Assembly (NCBI RefSeq): GCF_017255015.1
Contig: NZ_JAFKCS010000003.1
Location: forward strand, 38,014 to 102,013
DNA: 64,000 bases
Source: Bowmanella yangjiangensis
GTDB taxonomy: Bacteria; Pseudomonadota; Gammaproteobacteria; Enterobacterales; Alteromonadaceae
Direction of reading: 5' to 3'
Below are positions 18,936-28,301 of the stretch, in pieces; position 1 is the stretch's first letter; each line of letters opens with the position of its first letter. The notes below the pieces were generated by a model that searched no databases, was not told the origin of the DNA, and worked only from the letters and a program-made list of their open reading frames with translations. Position numbers and translations under genes: made by a program.

Positions 18936-19678
18936 TATTGGGCTTCGCCTTCACCTTCGATACCCAATAACTCTACCTCAAATACCAGGGTTGAGTTGGG
19001 CGTAATCGCACCGGTGGAACGCTTACCGTAAGCCAGTTCGGATGGGATGAAGAACTTGAACTTTGAACCCACTTTCATCAATTGAACACCTTCGGTCCAG
19101 CCAGAAATAACGCGATTAAGTGGGAATACTGCGGGTTCACCACGTTTGTAGGAAGAATCGAACTCAGTGCCGTCTAACAGATTGCCCTGATAGTGCACAC
19201 GAACGGTATCTTCTGCTTTGGGTGACGCGCCTTCGCCTTGAGTCAGCACTTCGTACTGAAGGCCTGACTCAGTCACAGTTACCCCTTCACGCTTAGCATT
19301 CTCGGCCAAGAAGGCTTTACCTGCTTCAATATTGCTGGCAGCCATTTCTTCTTGCTTGGCTTGTTGTTTTTCATTAACCAGCGCATCCAGTGCAGTCAGA
19401 ACCGTTTGGATTTGCTGCTGCTCAAGCTTGGAGTCACCACCTAAGGCATCTTTAAAGCCTTGAATAACCAACTCGCGGTCCAGCATGATGCTGACATCTT
19501 CCTGCATGTCCAGTTTTTGGCCGATGAACTGACCAACGGATACGCCCAGTCCGTATGCTTGCTGCTGCTCTTGGCTTTCGAGCTTAACCTCTTGTGCGGT
19601 AGGCTGGGTTTGCTCTTGCTGACAGGCTGTCAGGGTTAAGGCCGACAATACGAGTGCGGCAATAGCGGTCTTTTTCAT
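18935..19678 (-). CDS. FKBP-type peptidyl-prolyl cis-trans isomerase, lipoprotein (FkpA/Mip-like)
   Basis: 247 residues with a lipoprotein signal ending in the lipobox LTAC (Cys near residue 19). An N-terminal helical dimerisation region (about 35-125, GLGVSVGQFIG) precedes a C-terminal FKBP domain (about 135-243) with VHYQGNLLDGTEFDSSY and GWTEGVQLMKVGSKFKFFIP. It assists folding of envelope proteins. The ATG at 19678 is six bases after GGAG; an in-frame TTG just before it is not needed. The neighbours slyX and yheV match the fkpA region of E. coli. Confidence 0.94.
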   Translation of the reverse strand: MKKTAIAALVLSALTLTACQQEQTQPTAQEVKLESQEQQQAYGLGVSVGQFIGQKLDMQEDVSIMLDRELVIQGFKDALGGDSKLEQQQIQTVLTALDALVNEKQQAKQEEMAASNIEAGKAFLAENAKREGVTVTESGLQYEVLTQGEGASPKAEDTVRVHYQGNLLDGTEFDSSYKRGEPAVFPLNRVISGWTEGVQLMKVGSKFKFFIPSELAYGKRSTGAITPNSTLVFEVELLGIEGEGEAQ

Positions 19679-19935
19679 CAACTTCTCCAGTGAGTTTGTT
19701 ATTTAATATCGCTCTGGTAGGTTTACTGATATCAGCAACCCCAGGTGCTTATGTTTGGAGCACCGTGGCGAATGTCCGAACTTTGAGGCGCAAGGAACCG
19801 GAAAGTTTCCTATCCGGCGAAAAGACATGGAATTTGCAGTCAGGATCTTTGCGCTCTCCCTGCTGCTATGGACAGTCAACGGGACAATGGGCTTATACTA
19901 AACCCTTAGTGGTAAAAGCGAAACCTAAGGATGTC

Positions 19936-20904
19936 ATGCTTCAGAAAGTGTTTTTGTTACTACTGATAACAGTAACGTCAGCGTGCAGCATACCCGGTAG
20001 CACCCCAGATGCCATTTACGAACATGCACCAGGGGGAGCATTGGCTGCTGCTGTCTCTGTAGATAGCAGCCTGGCGGTGGTGTCTTCAGTGGAAAACGGC
20101 ATTGCCGTATGGGACATGCAGACACAAAAGCAGCGTTATCAGTGGCGTCATCAGGGCGAGGGCAACAACCTGGTGGCCAGCACTAGGATTGCTTTCGACA
20201 ATAGCTATGTGGTGACTTCTGACCGCGACGCTTTTGCCCTGTGGAGTCTGAGCACCGGTGAACCAGAAGGATTCTGGCGCATAGACGAGTCATCAATTCG
20301 GGATATAGCTGTGTCCAATCAGGGGCGGGGCATCCTAGTTGGGCGGGGCAACGGCAAGGTAATGTTCTTTGAACCGCAAAGCGGGCGACGATTGGAGTTC
20401 TTAGGTCATCAGGAAAAAATCAATAGTGTCGATCTGTCACCCAATGGCTTTTATGCGCTTACGGGGGGCAGTGATTTTATGGCGTATCTTTGGGATACCC
20501 GCAGTGGACAAGTGGTATACAGCTTCACTCACCCGAGCCGGGTAACTAAGGTGGCACTGGATTTCCAAGGACGCTATGCCTTTACGGCCGACAGTAAAAA
20601 CAACGCGCGAATCTGGGATTTGCGCACAGGACAGCAGATCAGCAAATTGCATTATTTGCAGCGACAGAAAATTTTTTCAGCTGCCAAATTCTCAGAAGAT
20701 GGTAAGCACTTGCTAACAGGGTCGCCTTCCAGAGGTCTGAGTTTGTGGGATGTGAAAAGTGGCGATGAAGTGAGCAGTTGGATGGTTACACCCAGACGGG
20801 GCAGCCAACCACAAAGCGCAGTAGTGTATGATGTGGCCTTTATGCCGGGGCGTCAGATCATGTCTCACAGTAGCAGTGGTCTGACGGAAATCTGGTCTTA
20901 TTGA
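19936..20904 (+). CDS. WD40-repeat lipoprotein
   Basis: 322 residues. The first 17 residues form a lipoprotein signal ending in VTSAC, and the rest is made of about six WD40-type blades, with recurring patterns such as GIAVWDMQT, DFMAYLWDTRSGQ, NARIWDLRTGQ and GLSLWDVKSGDEV. It is probably a membrane-anchored propeller scaffold. The frame is open back to 19690, but AAGG five bases before the ATG at 19936 and the lipobox decide the start. It lies between the FKBP gene and slyX, where E. coli has no such gene. Function unknown. Confidence 0.87.
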   Translation: MLQKVFLLLLITVTSACSIPGSTPDAIYEHAPGGALAAAVSVDSSLAVVSSVENGIAVWDMQTQKQRYQWRHQGEGNNLVASTRIAFDNSYVVTSDRDAFALWSLSTGEPEGFWRIDESSIRDIAVSNQGRGILVGRGNGKVMFFEPQSGRRLEFLGHQEKINSVDLSPNGFYALTGGSDFMAYLWDTRSGQVVYSFTHPSRVTKVALDFQGRYAFTADSKNNARIWDLRTGQQISKLHYLQRQKIFSAAKFSEDGKHLLTGSPSRGLSLWDVKSGDEVSSWMVTPRRGSQPQSAVVYDVAFMPGRQIMSHSSSGLTEIWSY

Positions 20905-20923
20905 TTGAGCTGAGGGTAGCCAG

Positions 20924-21139
20924 ATGCAAAATGAAATATTGCAGTCTATAGAAGACCTGCAAACCAAGGTGGCGTTTCAGGACGACACCATAGAGAAGTT
21001 AAACCAAGCCCTGGCGGATCAGCAGAAGCAGCTGGATGCACTACAGTTTCAAATGAAACATGTGGTAGACAGGCTCAGGCAGCAACAGGTATCAAACATT
21101 GCCAGTGAGTCGGAAGAAACGCCGCCCCCTCACTACTAA
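20924..21139 (+). CDS. slyX: SlyX family protein
   Basis: 71 residues forming one long coiled coil (about residues 5-55) and ending in the family-typical PPPHY. Length and ending match SlyX of other gammaproteobacteria. The function is unknown, though the gene is conserved beside fkpA/slyD in E. coli. Here it follows the WD40 gene by 19 bases and is likely co-transcribed with it. Confidence 0.92.
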   Translation: MQNEILQSIEDLQTKVAFQDDTIEKLNQALADQQKQLDALQFQMKHVVDRLRQQQVSNIASESEETPPPHY

Positions 21140-21176
21140 GTAAGGGAAATTGCGAAGGTAACCGCAGGAGCACACA

Positions 21177-22094
21177 ATGCAGGAAAACAAACAGCTGGTA
21201 TCAAGTCGTGGAGAACCCTTGGGGCGTGATCAGGACACCGGGCGCAGTAAGGAACGGCGCCAGGAAAACAGCGAGTTTGTTTCTGTTATTGTTAAGCGCA
21301 CCGACGAGACCTTCCGCCATCCGGACGATATTCTGGAAAAGGCGATAGGAGAGGGGTTAGAGCAGATCTCAAGGCCCACACTGTCTTTACTGTTATCGGC
21401 GGTCGCGGCAGGGATGATCTTGTGTTTTACCGTGCTGGCTGTTGCTGTCATGGCAACCTTAATGACAGAGGGTGAACATCCTTTCAGTCGGGTCATTCTG
21501 GCGGCCAGTTATCCGCTCGGTTTTGTGCTTTGTATCCTCAGTCGCACCCAGCTTTTTACCGAACATACCGCGACAGCGGTTTACCCTGTGTTAGACGGCA
21601 AAGCTAAGATAAATCGCCTGTTTCGTTTATGGGGCATTGTGATTTTGGGGAATTTGCTGGGAGGTTTATTTTCCACTGGCCTATTAATGGCTGCTGAACC
21701 CGTTATTCATGCCAGTGAGGGCTACTTAGTGCTGGCTCGTCATTTATTGGCCTATCCGGTCCAGACCTTATTTGTCAGCGCCATATTGGCCGGTTGGCTA
21801 ATGGCCTTGGGGGCCTGGATTGTACTGTCTACCTATTCCACCCTGAGTCAGATTGTCAGCATTTACATTGTGACTTTTCTGATTGGGCTGGGCGGTTTCC
21901 ATCATTCAATTGCAGGCTCCATTGAGCTATTTGTGGGCTATTTCTCGTCTGACAGCATTGGCTTCTGGCAACTGCCACCCGTTATTTTGACCGCTCTGGC
22001 GGGTAATCTGGTCGGAGGTAGCGTGTTCGTAGCTATGCTCAATTATGGCCATATCCGCCATTCGCAGCGGGCAGATAATAAAGCCAAGAAGTAA
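21177..22094 (+). CDS. Formate/nitrite transporter family protein, YfdC-like
   Basis: 305 residues: a charged N-terminal tail of about 65 residues, then six hydrophobic helices. RTQLFTEHTATAV, RLWGIVILGNLLGG, GLGGFHHSIAGSIELF and ALAGNLVGGSVFVAMLNYGHIR match the YfdC branch of the FNT family, whose substrate is not established. GCAGGAG precedes the ATG. It occupies the place held by slyD in the E. coli slyX-yheV region. Confidence 0.88.
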   Translation: MQENKQLVSSRGEPLGRDQDTGRSKERRQENSEFVSVIVKRTDETFRHPDDILEKAIGEGLEQISRPTLSLLLSAVAAGMILCFTVLAVAVMATLMTEGEHPFSRVILAASYPLGFVLCILSRTQLFTEHTATAVYPVLDGKAKINRLFRLWGIVILGNLLGGLFSTGLLMAAEPVIHASEGYLVLARHLLAYPVQTLFVSAILAGWLMALGAWIVLSTYSTLSQIVSIYIVTFLIGLGGFHHSIAGSIELFVGYFSSDSIGFWQLPPVILTALAGNLVGGSVFVAMLNYGHIRHSQRADNKAKK

Positions 22095-22108
22095 TCAGCC
22101 CTGATTGT

Positions 22109-22312
22109 TTAGGGCTTAAATACGCCGATAACAGACTCATTACTGCGGGTGGCTGCGCTAACTTTGTCATCCGGCTGGCTTTGTTTATGCCCACACTGCA
22201 CGCATTCCACGTGTTCCAGATTGTTCTGCATATACAGCATTAGGGTATCCACGGCCTTACACTGTGGACAAGTCGCGCCGGCGATAAAGCGTTTGCGGGT
22301 TTTTTCTGACAT
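22109..22312 (-). CDS. yheV: YheV family putative zinc-ribbon protein
   Basis: 67 residues with two CxxC pairs, CPQC near residue 15 and CVQC near residue 37, which form a probable zinc ribbon. The ending SNESVIGVFKP is typical of the family. In E. coli yheV lies near slyX and kefB. The role is unknown. The gene converges on the FNT gene; a 6-bp hairpin overlaps the two 3' ends. Confidence 0.9.
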   Translation of the reverse strand: MSEKTRKRFIAGATCPQCKAVDTLMLYMQNNLEHVECVQCGHKQSQPDDKVSAATRSNESVIGVFKP

Positions 22313-22404
22313 CGGATTAGCCCTGGACTGTTGGAGATGGATACCATTTCCCTGAATGGGGCGGGTATAATATCGCGGTTTATTTCACAGTTGTAGCCGA
22401 GCCC

Positions 22405-24315
22405 ATGATTCAAATTACCAACCTTAGCCTGATGCGTGGCAGCAAAGAACTGCTGCAGGACGCCAACGCCACTATTTATCCAGGCCATAAGGTTGGGTTA
22501 GTCGGTGCCAATGGCTGCGGCAAGTCGAGTTTATTTGCCCTGTTCAAAGGCCAGTTACAGCCCGACCAGGGGGAGTGCGACCTTCCCCGGCAATGGCAAA
22601 TTGCCTCGGTTGCTCAGGAAACGCCTGCCACCGACCGCAGTGCACTGGATTACGTGATTGATGGCGATCACCGGCTTCGCGCGATTCAGGCGCAATTGGC
22701 CGAGGCCGAACAGGCCCATGATGGTGAGCGTATTGCGGCGCTGCATTTGCAACTGGAGCAGGCGGGTGGCTATCAGGTGGAGTCCAAGGCGGCCATTATT
22801 CTTGCCGGTTTAGGCTTTTCTCAGCAGCAGATCAGTCTGCCGGTCAGAACCTTTTCCGGTGGCTGGCGTATGCGTCTCAATCTGGCGCAAGCGCTGTTGT
22901 GTCATTCCGACTTACTGCTGCTGGATGAACCCACCAACCACCTGGATTTAGATGCGGTAATCTGGCTTGAGCGATTTCTGCAACGCTATCCTGGAACCCT
23001 TATCCTGATATCCCACGATAAGGCGTTTTTGGATGCGGTAGTGGAAGAAATAATCCATGTAGAACAGCAAACCCTGAATTCCTATAAAGGTAACTACAGT
23101 GCTTTTGAAGGGCTCAGAGCCGAGAAATTGCGCCAACAAGACTTGCAGTTCCAAAAGCAACAAGCGCAACGCGCGCACTTACAATCTTTTATTGACCGTT
23201 TTAAAGCCAAGGCCAGCAAAGCCAAGCAAGCACAAAGCCGGGTAAAGCAACTGGAAAAAATGGAACAGTTGGCCCCCGCTCATTACCAAAGCGGCTTCTC
23301 TTTCGAATTTATGCCGCCACCCAAGCTACCCAATCCCCTAGTCAGTATGGACCAGGTGCAGGTGGGCTATGGCGATAAGATTATTCTGCAAAAGCTGCAA
23401 CTCAATTTAGTGCCTGGTAGCCGGATTGGCTTACTGGGTCGTAACGGGGCCGGTAAGTCCACCTTGATCAAACTATTGGCCGAAGAGAATAAGCCGATAC
23501 AAGGGCAATATGTTACCTCCGCCGGTTTGCAAATTGGTTACTTTGCCCAGCATCAGTTGGAGTATCTGGATCCTGAAGCATCGGCGCTTACCCACGTGCA
23601 GCGGCTGGACAGGCTGGCTACCGAGCAGTCCCTGCGAGATTTTCTGGGCGGCTTTGGCTTTCGCGGCGACGAAGCTCTGAGCCCGGTAGCACCTATGTCG
23701 GGTGGCGAGAAGGCACGCTTGGTATTGGCGCTGCTGGTTTACCAGAAGCCCAACCTGCTGTTGCTGGATGAACCGACCAACCACCTTGATCTGGATATGC
23801 GCCATGCCTTGAATATGGCGATTCAGGCCTTTGAAGGGGCTCTGGTACTGGTTTCCCACGACCGCTTCCTGCTGACCTCGGTATGTGATGAGTTTTATCT
23901 GGTCGACAGTGGCCAAGTGCAGCCTTTCTCCGGCGATTTAGATGACTACAAAAACTGGCTGAGCAGTACCGATCCAACCAGGACCGAGCAAGCCAAACCT
24001 CAGGAACCTAAGGTTGACCGTAAAGCGATAAAGCGCCTGGAAGCCGAGTTTCGTCAGCGTACACAGCCGCTGCGCAAAGCCATTGATGCGCAGGAGAAAC
24101 GCATGGATAAGCTTAATAGCAGCCTGGCAGACATCGAAAACCAGATGTTGGATACGTCCTTATACGAAGATCAGCATAAAGCCAAACTTAAAACCTTGCT
24201 GGAGCAACAGGTAACAGTCAAACAAGAGCTTGAAGAGCTGGAGCTTAGCTGGCTGGATAATCAGGAGCAATTGGAAGGCATGCAACAAGAGTTTGAAGCC
24301 AGTGTGGCAGACTGA
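22405..24315 (+). CDS. yheS: ABC-F family ATPase YheS
   Basis: 636-residue soluble protein with two ABC domains and no membrane helix. Walker A motifs are GANGCGKSS (about residue 34) and GRNGAGKST (about 348); signatures are FSGGWRMRLNLAQAL and MSGGEKARLVLALL; both Walker B regions read LLLLDEPTNHLDL. A linker of about 80 residues rich in Lys and Gln separates them, and a coiled coil forms the C-terminus (about 535-630). ABC-F proteins act on the ribosome. First gene of a yheS-to-yheU run. Confidence 0.95.
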   Translation: MIQITNLSLMRGSKELLQDANATIYPGHKVGLVGANGCGKSSLFALFKGQLQPDQGECDLPRQWQIASVAQETPATDRSALDYVIDGDHRLRAIQAQLAEAEQAHDGERIAALHLQLEQAGGYQVESKAAIILAGLGFSQQQISLPVRTFSGGWRMRLNLAQALLCHSDLLLLDEPTNHLDLDAVIWLERFLQRYPGTLILISHDKAFLDAVVEEIIHVEQQTLNSYKGNYSAFEGLRAEKLRQQDLQFQKQQAQRAHLQSFIDRFKAKASKAKQAQSRVKQLEKMEQLAPAHYQSGFSFEFMPPPKLPNPLVSMDQVQVGYGDKIILQKLQLNLVPGSRIGLLGRNGAGKSTLIKLLAEENKPIQGQYVTSAGLQIGYFAQHQLEYLDPEASALTHVQRLDRLATEQSLRDFLGGFGFRGDEALSPVAPMSGGEKARLVLALLVYQKPNLLLLDEPTNHLDLDMRHALNMAIQAFEGALVLVSHDRFLLTSVCDEFYLVDSGQVQPFSGDLDDYKNWLSSTDPTRTEQAKPQEPKVDRKAIKRLEAEFRQRTQPLRKAIDAQEKRMDKLNSSLADIENQMLDTSLYEDQHKAKLKTLLEQQVTVKQELEELELSWLDNQEQLEGMQQEFEASVAD

Positions 24316-24790
24316 AGACTTCTGGCAGTTTAGTCTGGCCGTTTATAAAGAGGCAGAGCACCTGTGTCTGCAATTGCAGAACCGCTATGCCATGAATGTC
24401 AATCTGGTACTGCTATGCCTGTTTTTGCAACACCGTAGTTTTACTTTGTCAGACAAGAACATCCGGGCGTTGGTCAGCACTCTGGCTGATACAGAATCTT
24501 TGCTGCAGTCGCTTAGAGCCCTGCGCAGACAAACTAAGGCCTTTGACCTTGTTGCTTACCAGCATCTACTTAGTGGTGAACTGGCACTGGAAAAGCGCCA
24601 GCAAGCCGACTTGATTGCGTGCCTGAATACGCAAACATTGGTACAAGCTGAGGGTGATAATCTTTACTTGTATGCGCTGGCGTTGAACCCGGCTATGCCG
24701 CATCAACTAAAGACAATACTGAGCAAACTGCAAACCGAGACAAAGTTTGACCAGGGTCAAAATGACAACAAGTTTCAGGATCTAAGCTAG
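24302..24790 (+). CDS. TIGR02444 family protein
   Basis: About 162 residues, all helical, no signal or membrane segment. The opening DFWQFSLAVYKEAEHLCLQLQNRYAMNVNLVL is the family hallmark. Function unknown. I choose the GTG at 24302, which overlaps the end of yheS by 14 bases, because conservation seems to begin there; the frame is open back to 24230 but inside yheS. The ribosome-binding site is weak, which fits coupling to yheS. Confidence 0.82.
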   Translation: MWQTEDFWQFSLAVYKEAEHLCLQLQNRYAMNVNLVLLCLFLQHRSFTLSDKNIRALVSTLADTESLLQSLRALRRQTKAFDLVAYQHLLSGELALEKRQQADLIACLNTQTLVQAEGDNLYLYALALNPAMPHQLKTILSKLQTETKFDQGQNDNKFQDLS

Positions 24791-24818
24791 TAGCCGAATA
24801 AAACACCAGGAGGCTATC

Positions 24819-24947
24819 ATGCTGGAACTCATTTTTAACGACCCCGTTGCCTGGGGATCATTGCTCGGACTGGGCGTAGTGTTGGCTATCTGTTTTTACT
24901 ACGTGTATTTGTTCATTCGTAACAGCGTAGACGGCAAGCCTCACTGA
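24819..24947 (+). CDS. Small single-helix membrane protein, DUF3149-like
   Basis: 42 residues: short N-terminus MLELIFNDPVAWGS, one hydrophobic helix (about 14-33) and a polar tail ending VDGKPH. AGGAGG lies about four to five bases before the ATG, the strongest ribosome-binding site of this stretch, and the gene lies in line between the TIGR02444 gene and yheT. Length and the pattern of an FNDP-type start before the helix recall DUF3149 proteins; that family match is from memory and unverified. Confidence 0.75.
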   Translation: MLELIFNDPVAWGSLLGLGVVLAICFYYVYLFIRNSVDGKPH

Positions 24948-25010
24948 TAAGCCTTGTCTTCGTCGCGGCTCTAGTGTCAAATCCCGTTGATTGACAGATG
25001 GAGCAGTAAA

Positions 25011-26015
25011 GTGAGCGGCACAGACTTTGGCCATATTGTAGAAAGCACGTTCAGGCCACCATGGTGGGCCAGAAGTCCCCATGTACAGACGATCTGGCCG
25101 AGATTGCTGCAGAAGCGCCGGGCTATCCAATTGCACTGGGAATCGTTGGAGTTACCCGACGGTGACTTTGTCGAGCTGGCGTGGACACCGGAGCCCGATA
25201 GGCCTAAAGGTATAGTGGCTTGTTTCCATGGCCTGGAAGGGTCAGCTCGCTCTCATTACGCCAACGATATGCTGGCCGTTATGCACAGCCAAGGCTGGCG
25301 TGGTGTGATGATGCATTTTCGTGGTTGCGGTAATCATCCTAATCGCACAACCCGCGCCTACCATTCTGGTGACACCCAGGACGCGACCTTCTTTCTCGAC
25401 AATCTGGCCAGTCGTTTTCCACATGTGCCCAAGGTCGGTATAGGCTTTTCTCTTGGCGCAAACATGTTGTTGAAATTGCTTGGAGAGAAGATCAATCAGT
25501 CCTGGTTGAATGCGGCGGTTGCCATCTCGCCCCCTTTTCGTCTGGCTAATTGTGCACAAAGCATCAATCAGGGCTTTTCCAGGCTCTATCAACGGTATCT
25601 GCTGGGCAGCATGTGTAAACGATTGCTGGAGAAAATGAACCGACTGGATTTCTCCGCGCTGTCACTGAGTGAGGAAAAAGTCAGAGGCTTTCAAAGCTTT
25701 CGCGATTTCGATCAACATGTGACTGCACCATTGCACGGGTTTGCGAATGCCGATGACTATTATCAGAAATGCAGCGCGATCTCTTTCTTGAATAAAATAT
25801 CAACGCCCACATTAGTGTTACATTCGGTGGACGATCCCTTTATGAACCCTGAGGTGGTGCCTCAAGCCCATGAGTTATCACCTTTTGTGCGATTAGAATT
25901 AAGCCAGCAAGGTGGACACGTTGGGTTTATGCAAGGTACGCCTTGGCGACCGGTTATCTGGACACATGAACGGGTAGTAAACTTTGTTCGCCCTTACTTA
26001 GAGGGCCAGCCATGA
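25011..26015 (+). CDS. yheT: Alpha/beta hydrolase YheT
   Basis: 334 residues. [13 protein letters not shown] and [13 protein letters not shown] match the N-terminal region of E. coli YheT. The nucleophile serine is in GFSLGAN, the acid in SVDDPFM and the histidine in [30 protein letters not shown] is the family core. The natural substrate is unknown. The GTG at 25011 has GGAG seven bases upstream, so I prefer it over the in-frame TTG at 24987. It overlaps yheU by four bases (ATGA). Confidence 0.93.
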   Translation: MSGTDFGHIVESTFRPPWWARSPHVQTIWPRLLQKRRAIQLHWESLELPDGDFVELAWTPEPDRPKGIVACFHGLEGSARSHYANDMLAVMHSQGWRGVMMHFRGCGNHPNRTTRAYHSGDTQDATFFLDNLASRFPHVPKVGIGFSLGANMLLKLLGEKINQSWLNAAVAISPPFRLANCAQSINQGFSRLYQRYLLGSMCKRLLEKMNRLDFSALSLSEEKVRGFQSFRDFDQHVTAPLHGFANADDYYQKCSAISFLNKISTPTLVLHSVDDPFMNPEVVPQAHELSPFVRLELSQQGGHVGFMQGTPWRPVIWTHERVVNFVRPYLEGQP

Positions 26016-26233
26016 TCATTCCTATTGATCAGCTCGAAGCGCAGACCTTGCATAATATTATCGAGGCGTTTGTGTTGCGCGAGGGGACGGATTACGGCAG
26101 TGAAGAAATATCGCTGGCGGAAAAAATCCAGCAAGTGCATCAACAACTGAAGTCAGGTGATGCACTGCTGGTGTATTCTGAACTGCATGATTCGGTCAAT
26201 ATCGTCCCGGCTGCGCAGTTCAGTGCCGACTAG
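26012..26233 (+). CDS. yheU: YheU family protein
   Basis: 73 residues beginning [29 protein letters not shown], the conserved opening of the YheU family. Small, acidic, soluble; function unknown. Its start overlaps the yheT stop. Its stop and that of the convergent yceI gene share the palindrome CTAG. Confidence 0.93.
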   Translation: MIIPIDQLEAQTLHNIIEAFVLREGTDYGSEEISLAEKIQQVHQQLKSGDALLVYSELHDSVNIVPAAQFSAD

Positions 26234-26796
26234 TTGGCGGCGTTGAAAATGACGTTGAAGGTGACAGGAACGGTTTGATCAATACTGGCCAGGCCGGCCA
26301 GTTCCTGTAATTTCTTCACCCCATCCGTCAAACCAAACTGAACGGTATTCAGCAAAATTGGCTGAGTGGTGGTGGCCAAAAGCTGCTCGTTTGCCAAGCG
26401 AGTAACTTGCAAAGGAATCGACAGAATCTGCGACTTGGTGTTGAGCTCCAACTGACCCTTGATCTCAAGAGCCATGGATTCGCCTACATCCAAATCCATC
26501 ACCGTTTTAGGCACTTGCGCTGTCAGGGTCGCATTGGGAAAAAGCTTGAACATATGTTCGCGCATGCGCTCGTTACGAATGGGGATATTGGTCTCAACGG
26601 AGTTCAGCTCAATGTTGATATTCAGGCTACCGTCTTCGGCCAGCGTGCCGGTGAATGCCGTGAAATGATGAGTTTCGGTAACCAGATTATTCTTAGTTGA
26701 CAGGAAACTCAGGCTGGACACGCTTTGATCCAGTTGCCAATCGGCCAGGGCGGCATGTGAACAGAGCAGCAGGGCTGCCAGGCTAAGACTTTTCAT
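26230..26796 (-). CDS. YceI family periplasmic protein
   Basis: 188 residues with a signal peptide (1-18, ending SHAALAD). The mature part is a YceI-type beta-barrel that in known members binds isoprenoid-like lipids in a hydrophobic pocket; alternating strands and the opening [16 protein letters not shown] are typical. AGAGGAAA precedes the ATG. The start overlaps the end of cysQ by 14 bases, so it is the last gene of a nudE-cysQ-yceI unit. No cytochrome b561 gene is nearby. The ligand is unknown. Confidence 0.9.
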   Translation of the reverse strand: MKSLSLAALLLCSHAALADWQLDQSVSSLSFLSTKNNLVTETHHFTAFTGTLAEDGSLNINIELNSVETNIPIRNERMREHMFKLFPNATLTAQVPKTVMDLDVGESMALEIKGQLELNTKSQILSIPLQVTRLANEQLLATTTQPILLNTVQFGLTDGVKKLQELAGLASIDQTVPVTFNVIFNAAN

Positions 26797-27628
26797 GATT
26801 TTCCTCTTGTTGATATTTTACGACTTCCTGCCAGTCGACACTGGGGTCTCCCAGCACCACAAAATCCGGGTTAGTCAGGCTGTTGCGTTTATTGTATGTG
26901 AGCGGCTCAAAGTTAGCCGCCAAAATTTTCCCACCGGCTTCAGTAACAATACACTGTGACGCGCCAGTATCCCATTCACCCGTGACACCAATGCGCAAGA
27001 ACACATCGGCCTTACCTTCGGCGATAAAGCAGGCCTTAAGAGAACAACTACCCAGCGGTAGGGCTTGGTAGGTACGGCTGTTGCTTAGCCGTGACATCAC
27101 CTTTTCCCGGGACTGCCTGCGGCTGATGGCAAGAACTACCACACCGTGCGCAGGATCATCCAGCTTGCGCACACTAATGCGCTTGTCTTCCTTGGGGGTT
27201 TCTTTAAACGCGCCATTGCCTTTGCTGGCGTAGTACATCGAGTCACCGGCAGGCCAATAGATTACCCCGACTATGGGTTGATTGTTTTCTACCAAGGCAA
27301 TATTAACGGCAAAATCACCACTACGAGCGACGAATTCCTGGGTACCGTCTATGGGGTCAATCAGCCAGTACTTTGTCCAATGCTGTCGAGACTGCAAGTC
27401 ACCGTTGTTTTGCTCTTCCGACATGATAGGAATGTCAGGGGTGTGCCGGGCCAGTGCGGCCTGAATAATGTCATTGGCCAGATAGTCGGCGCTGGTTACC
27501 GGCGACTCGTCAGCCTTGCTGTAGTGCTGATAGTTACCGCTGTCATAAATTTTTAAAATCTCACGGCCAGCTTCTCGGGCCGCTTGTTTGGCTATTGCCA
27601 GGTATTGGCTAGTGTCCCCGTTTGGCAT
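26783..27628 (-). CDS. cysQ: 3'(2'),5'-bisphosphate nucleotidase CysQ
   Basis: 281-residue phosphatase of the inositol monophosphatase superfamily that turns over 3'-phosphoadenosine 5'-phosphate from sulfate assimilation. Metal-site motifs: MSEEQ, the core DPIDGTQEF, and the C-terminal WDTGASQCIVTEAGG. The ATG at 27628 is preferred over an upstream GTG (27646), since AAGGA lies about seven bases before it and the nudE stop overlaps it as TAATG. Confidence 0.94.
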   Translation of the reverse strand: MPNGDTSQYLAIAKQAAREAGREILKIYDSGNYQHYSKADESPVTSADYLANDIIQAALARHTPDIPIMSEEQNNGDLQSRQHWTKYWLIDPIDGTQEFVARSGDFAVNIALVENNQPIVGVIYWPAGDSMYYASKGNGAFKETPKEDKRISVRKLDDPAHGVVVLAISRRQSREKVMSRLSNSRTYQALPLGSCSLKACFIAEGKADVFLRIGVTGEWDTGASQCIVTEAGGKILAANFEPLTYNKRNSLTNPDFVVLGDPSVDWQEVVKYQQEENHEKS

Positions 27629-28191
27629 TACCTGTTCCTTAGCCACCTCTCTGTTAACAGCAAGGCGGCAATACTGCGGGCTTCGGTGAAATCTTCGCGA
27701 TCCAGTAAGCGATCAAGCTCTCTTATCGACCAGGGAACAACTTCCAAAGGTTCTGGTTCGTCGCCTTCCAGGCTTTTGGGATATAAGTCTTGGGCAATCA
27801 GAATGTCCATGCTGGCGTTAAAAAAGGCCGGTGCCATACTGACATTATGTAACTTGAGCAGTGTTCTGGCGCCGTAACCTATTTCTTCCATCAGTTCGCG
27901 GTTACCAGCTTGTAAGCTGTCTTCTCCAGGGTCGACCAGACCCTTGGGAAAGCCCAACTGGTAAGAATGTGTTCCAGCGGCATATTCTCTTACCAACAAC
28001 AAAGTATCGGCATCGAGAAAGGGCACCAGCATCACAGCGCCGCGTCCAGAACCTTTCATGCGCTCGAACTCGCGCCGTGCACCGTTGGAAAACTCCAGAT
28101 CCAGCTTTTCGATATGGAAGAGGCGGCTGCTTGCCACCAACTGCACCTCATGAATTTGAGGCAGGGCTTTGTCCGACGTGACTTTACTCAT
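27628..28191 (-). CDS. nudE: ADP compounds hydrolase NudE
   Basis: 187-residue Nudix hydrolase acting on ADP-ribose, Ap3A, NADH and related compounds. The Nudix box runs from GFPKGLVDPGEDS to RELMEEIGYG with the metal-binding glutamates intact. CAGGTAG precedes the ATG. As in E. coli it is divergent from yrfG. Its stop overlaps the cysQ start, indicating coupling. Confidence 0.94.
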   Translation of the reverse strand: MSKVTSDKALPQIHEVQLVASSRLFHIEKLDLEFSNGARREFERMKGSGRGAVMLVPFLDADTLLLVREYAAGTHSYQLGFPKGLVDPGEDSLQAGNRELMEEIGYGARTLLKLHNVSMAPAFFNASMDILIAQDLYPKSLEGDEPEPLEVVPWSIRELDRLLDREDFTEARSIAALLLTERWLRNR

Positions 28192-28301
28192 CTACCTGTC
28201 GCGTTAGAATAACTCGCCCTAACTATAACCCAATAAATGGCGGATAAAACAGCGGATTGCCTTGTAAACGCTAATTTGTTGCGATAACGGAGTGACTGGC
28301 T

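Noticed and set aside
19690-19935. 82-residue N-terminal extension of the WD40 protein
   Set aside because: The lipobox signal and the ribosome-binding site place the start at 19936; the extension has no recognisable content.
22097-22116. Terminator at the FNT-yheV junction
   Set aside because: AGCCCT/AGGGCT is only 6 bp with an 8-base loop and no T tract, and it overlaps the yheV stop.
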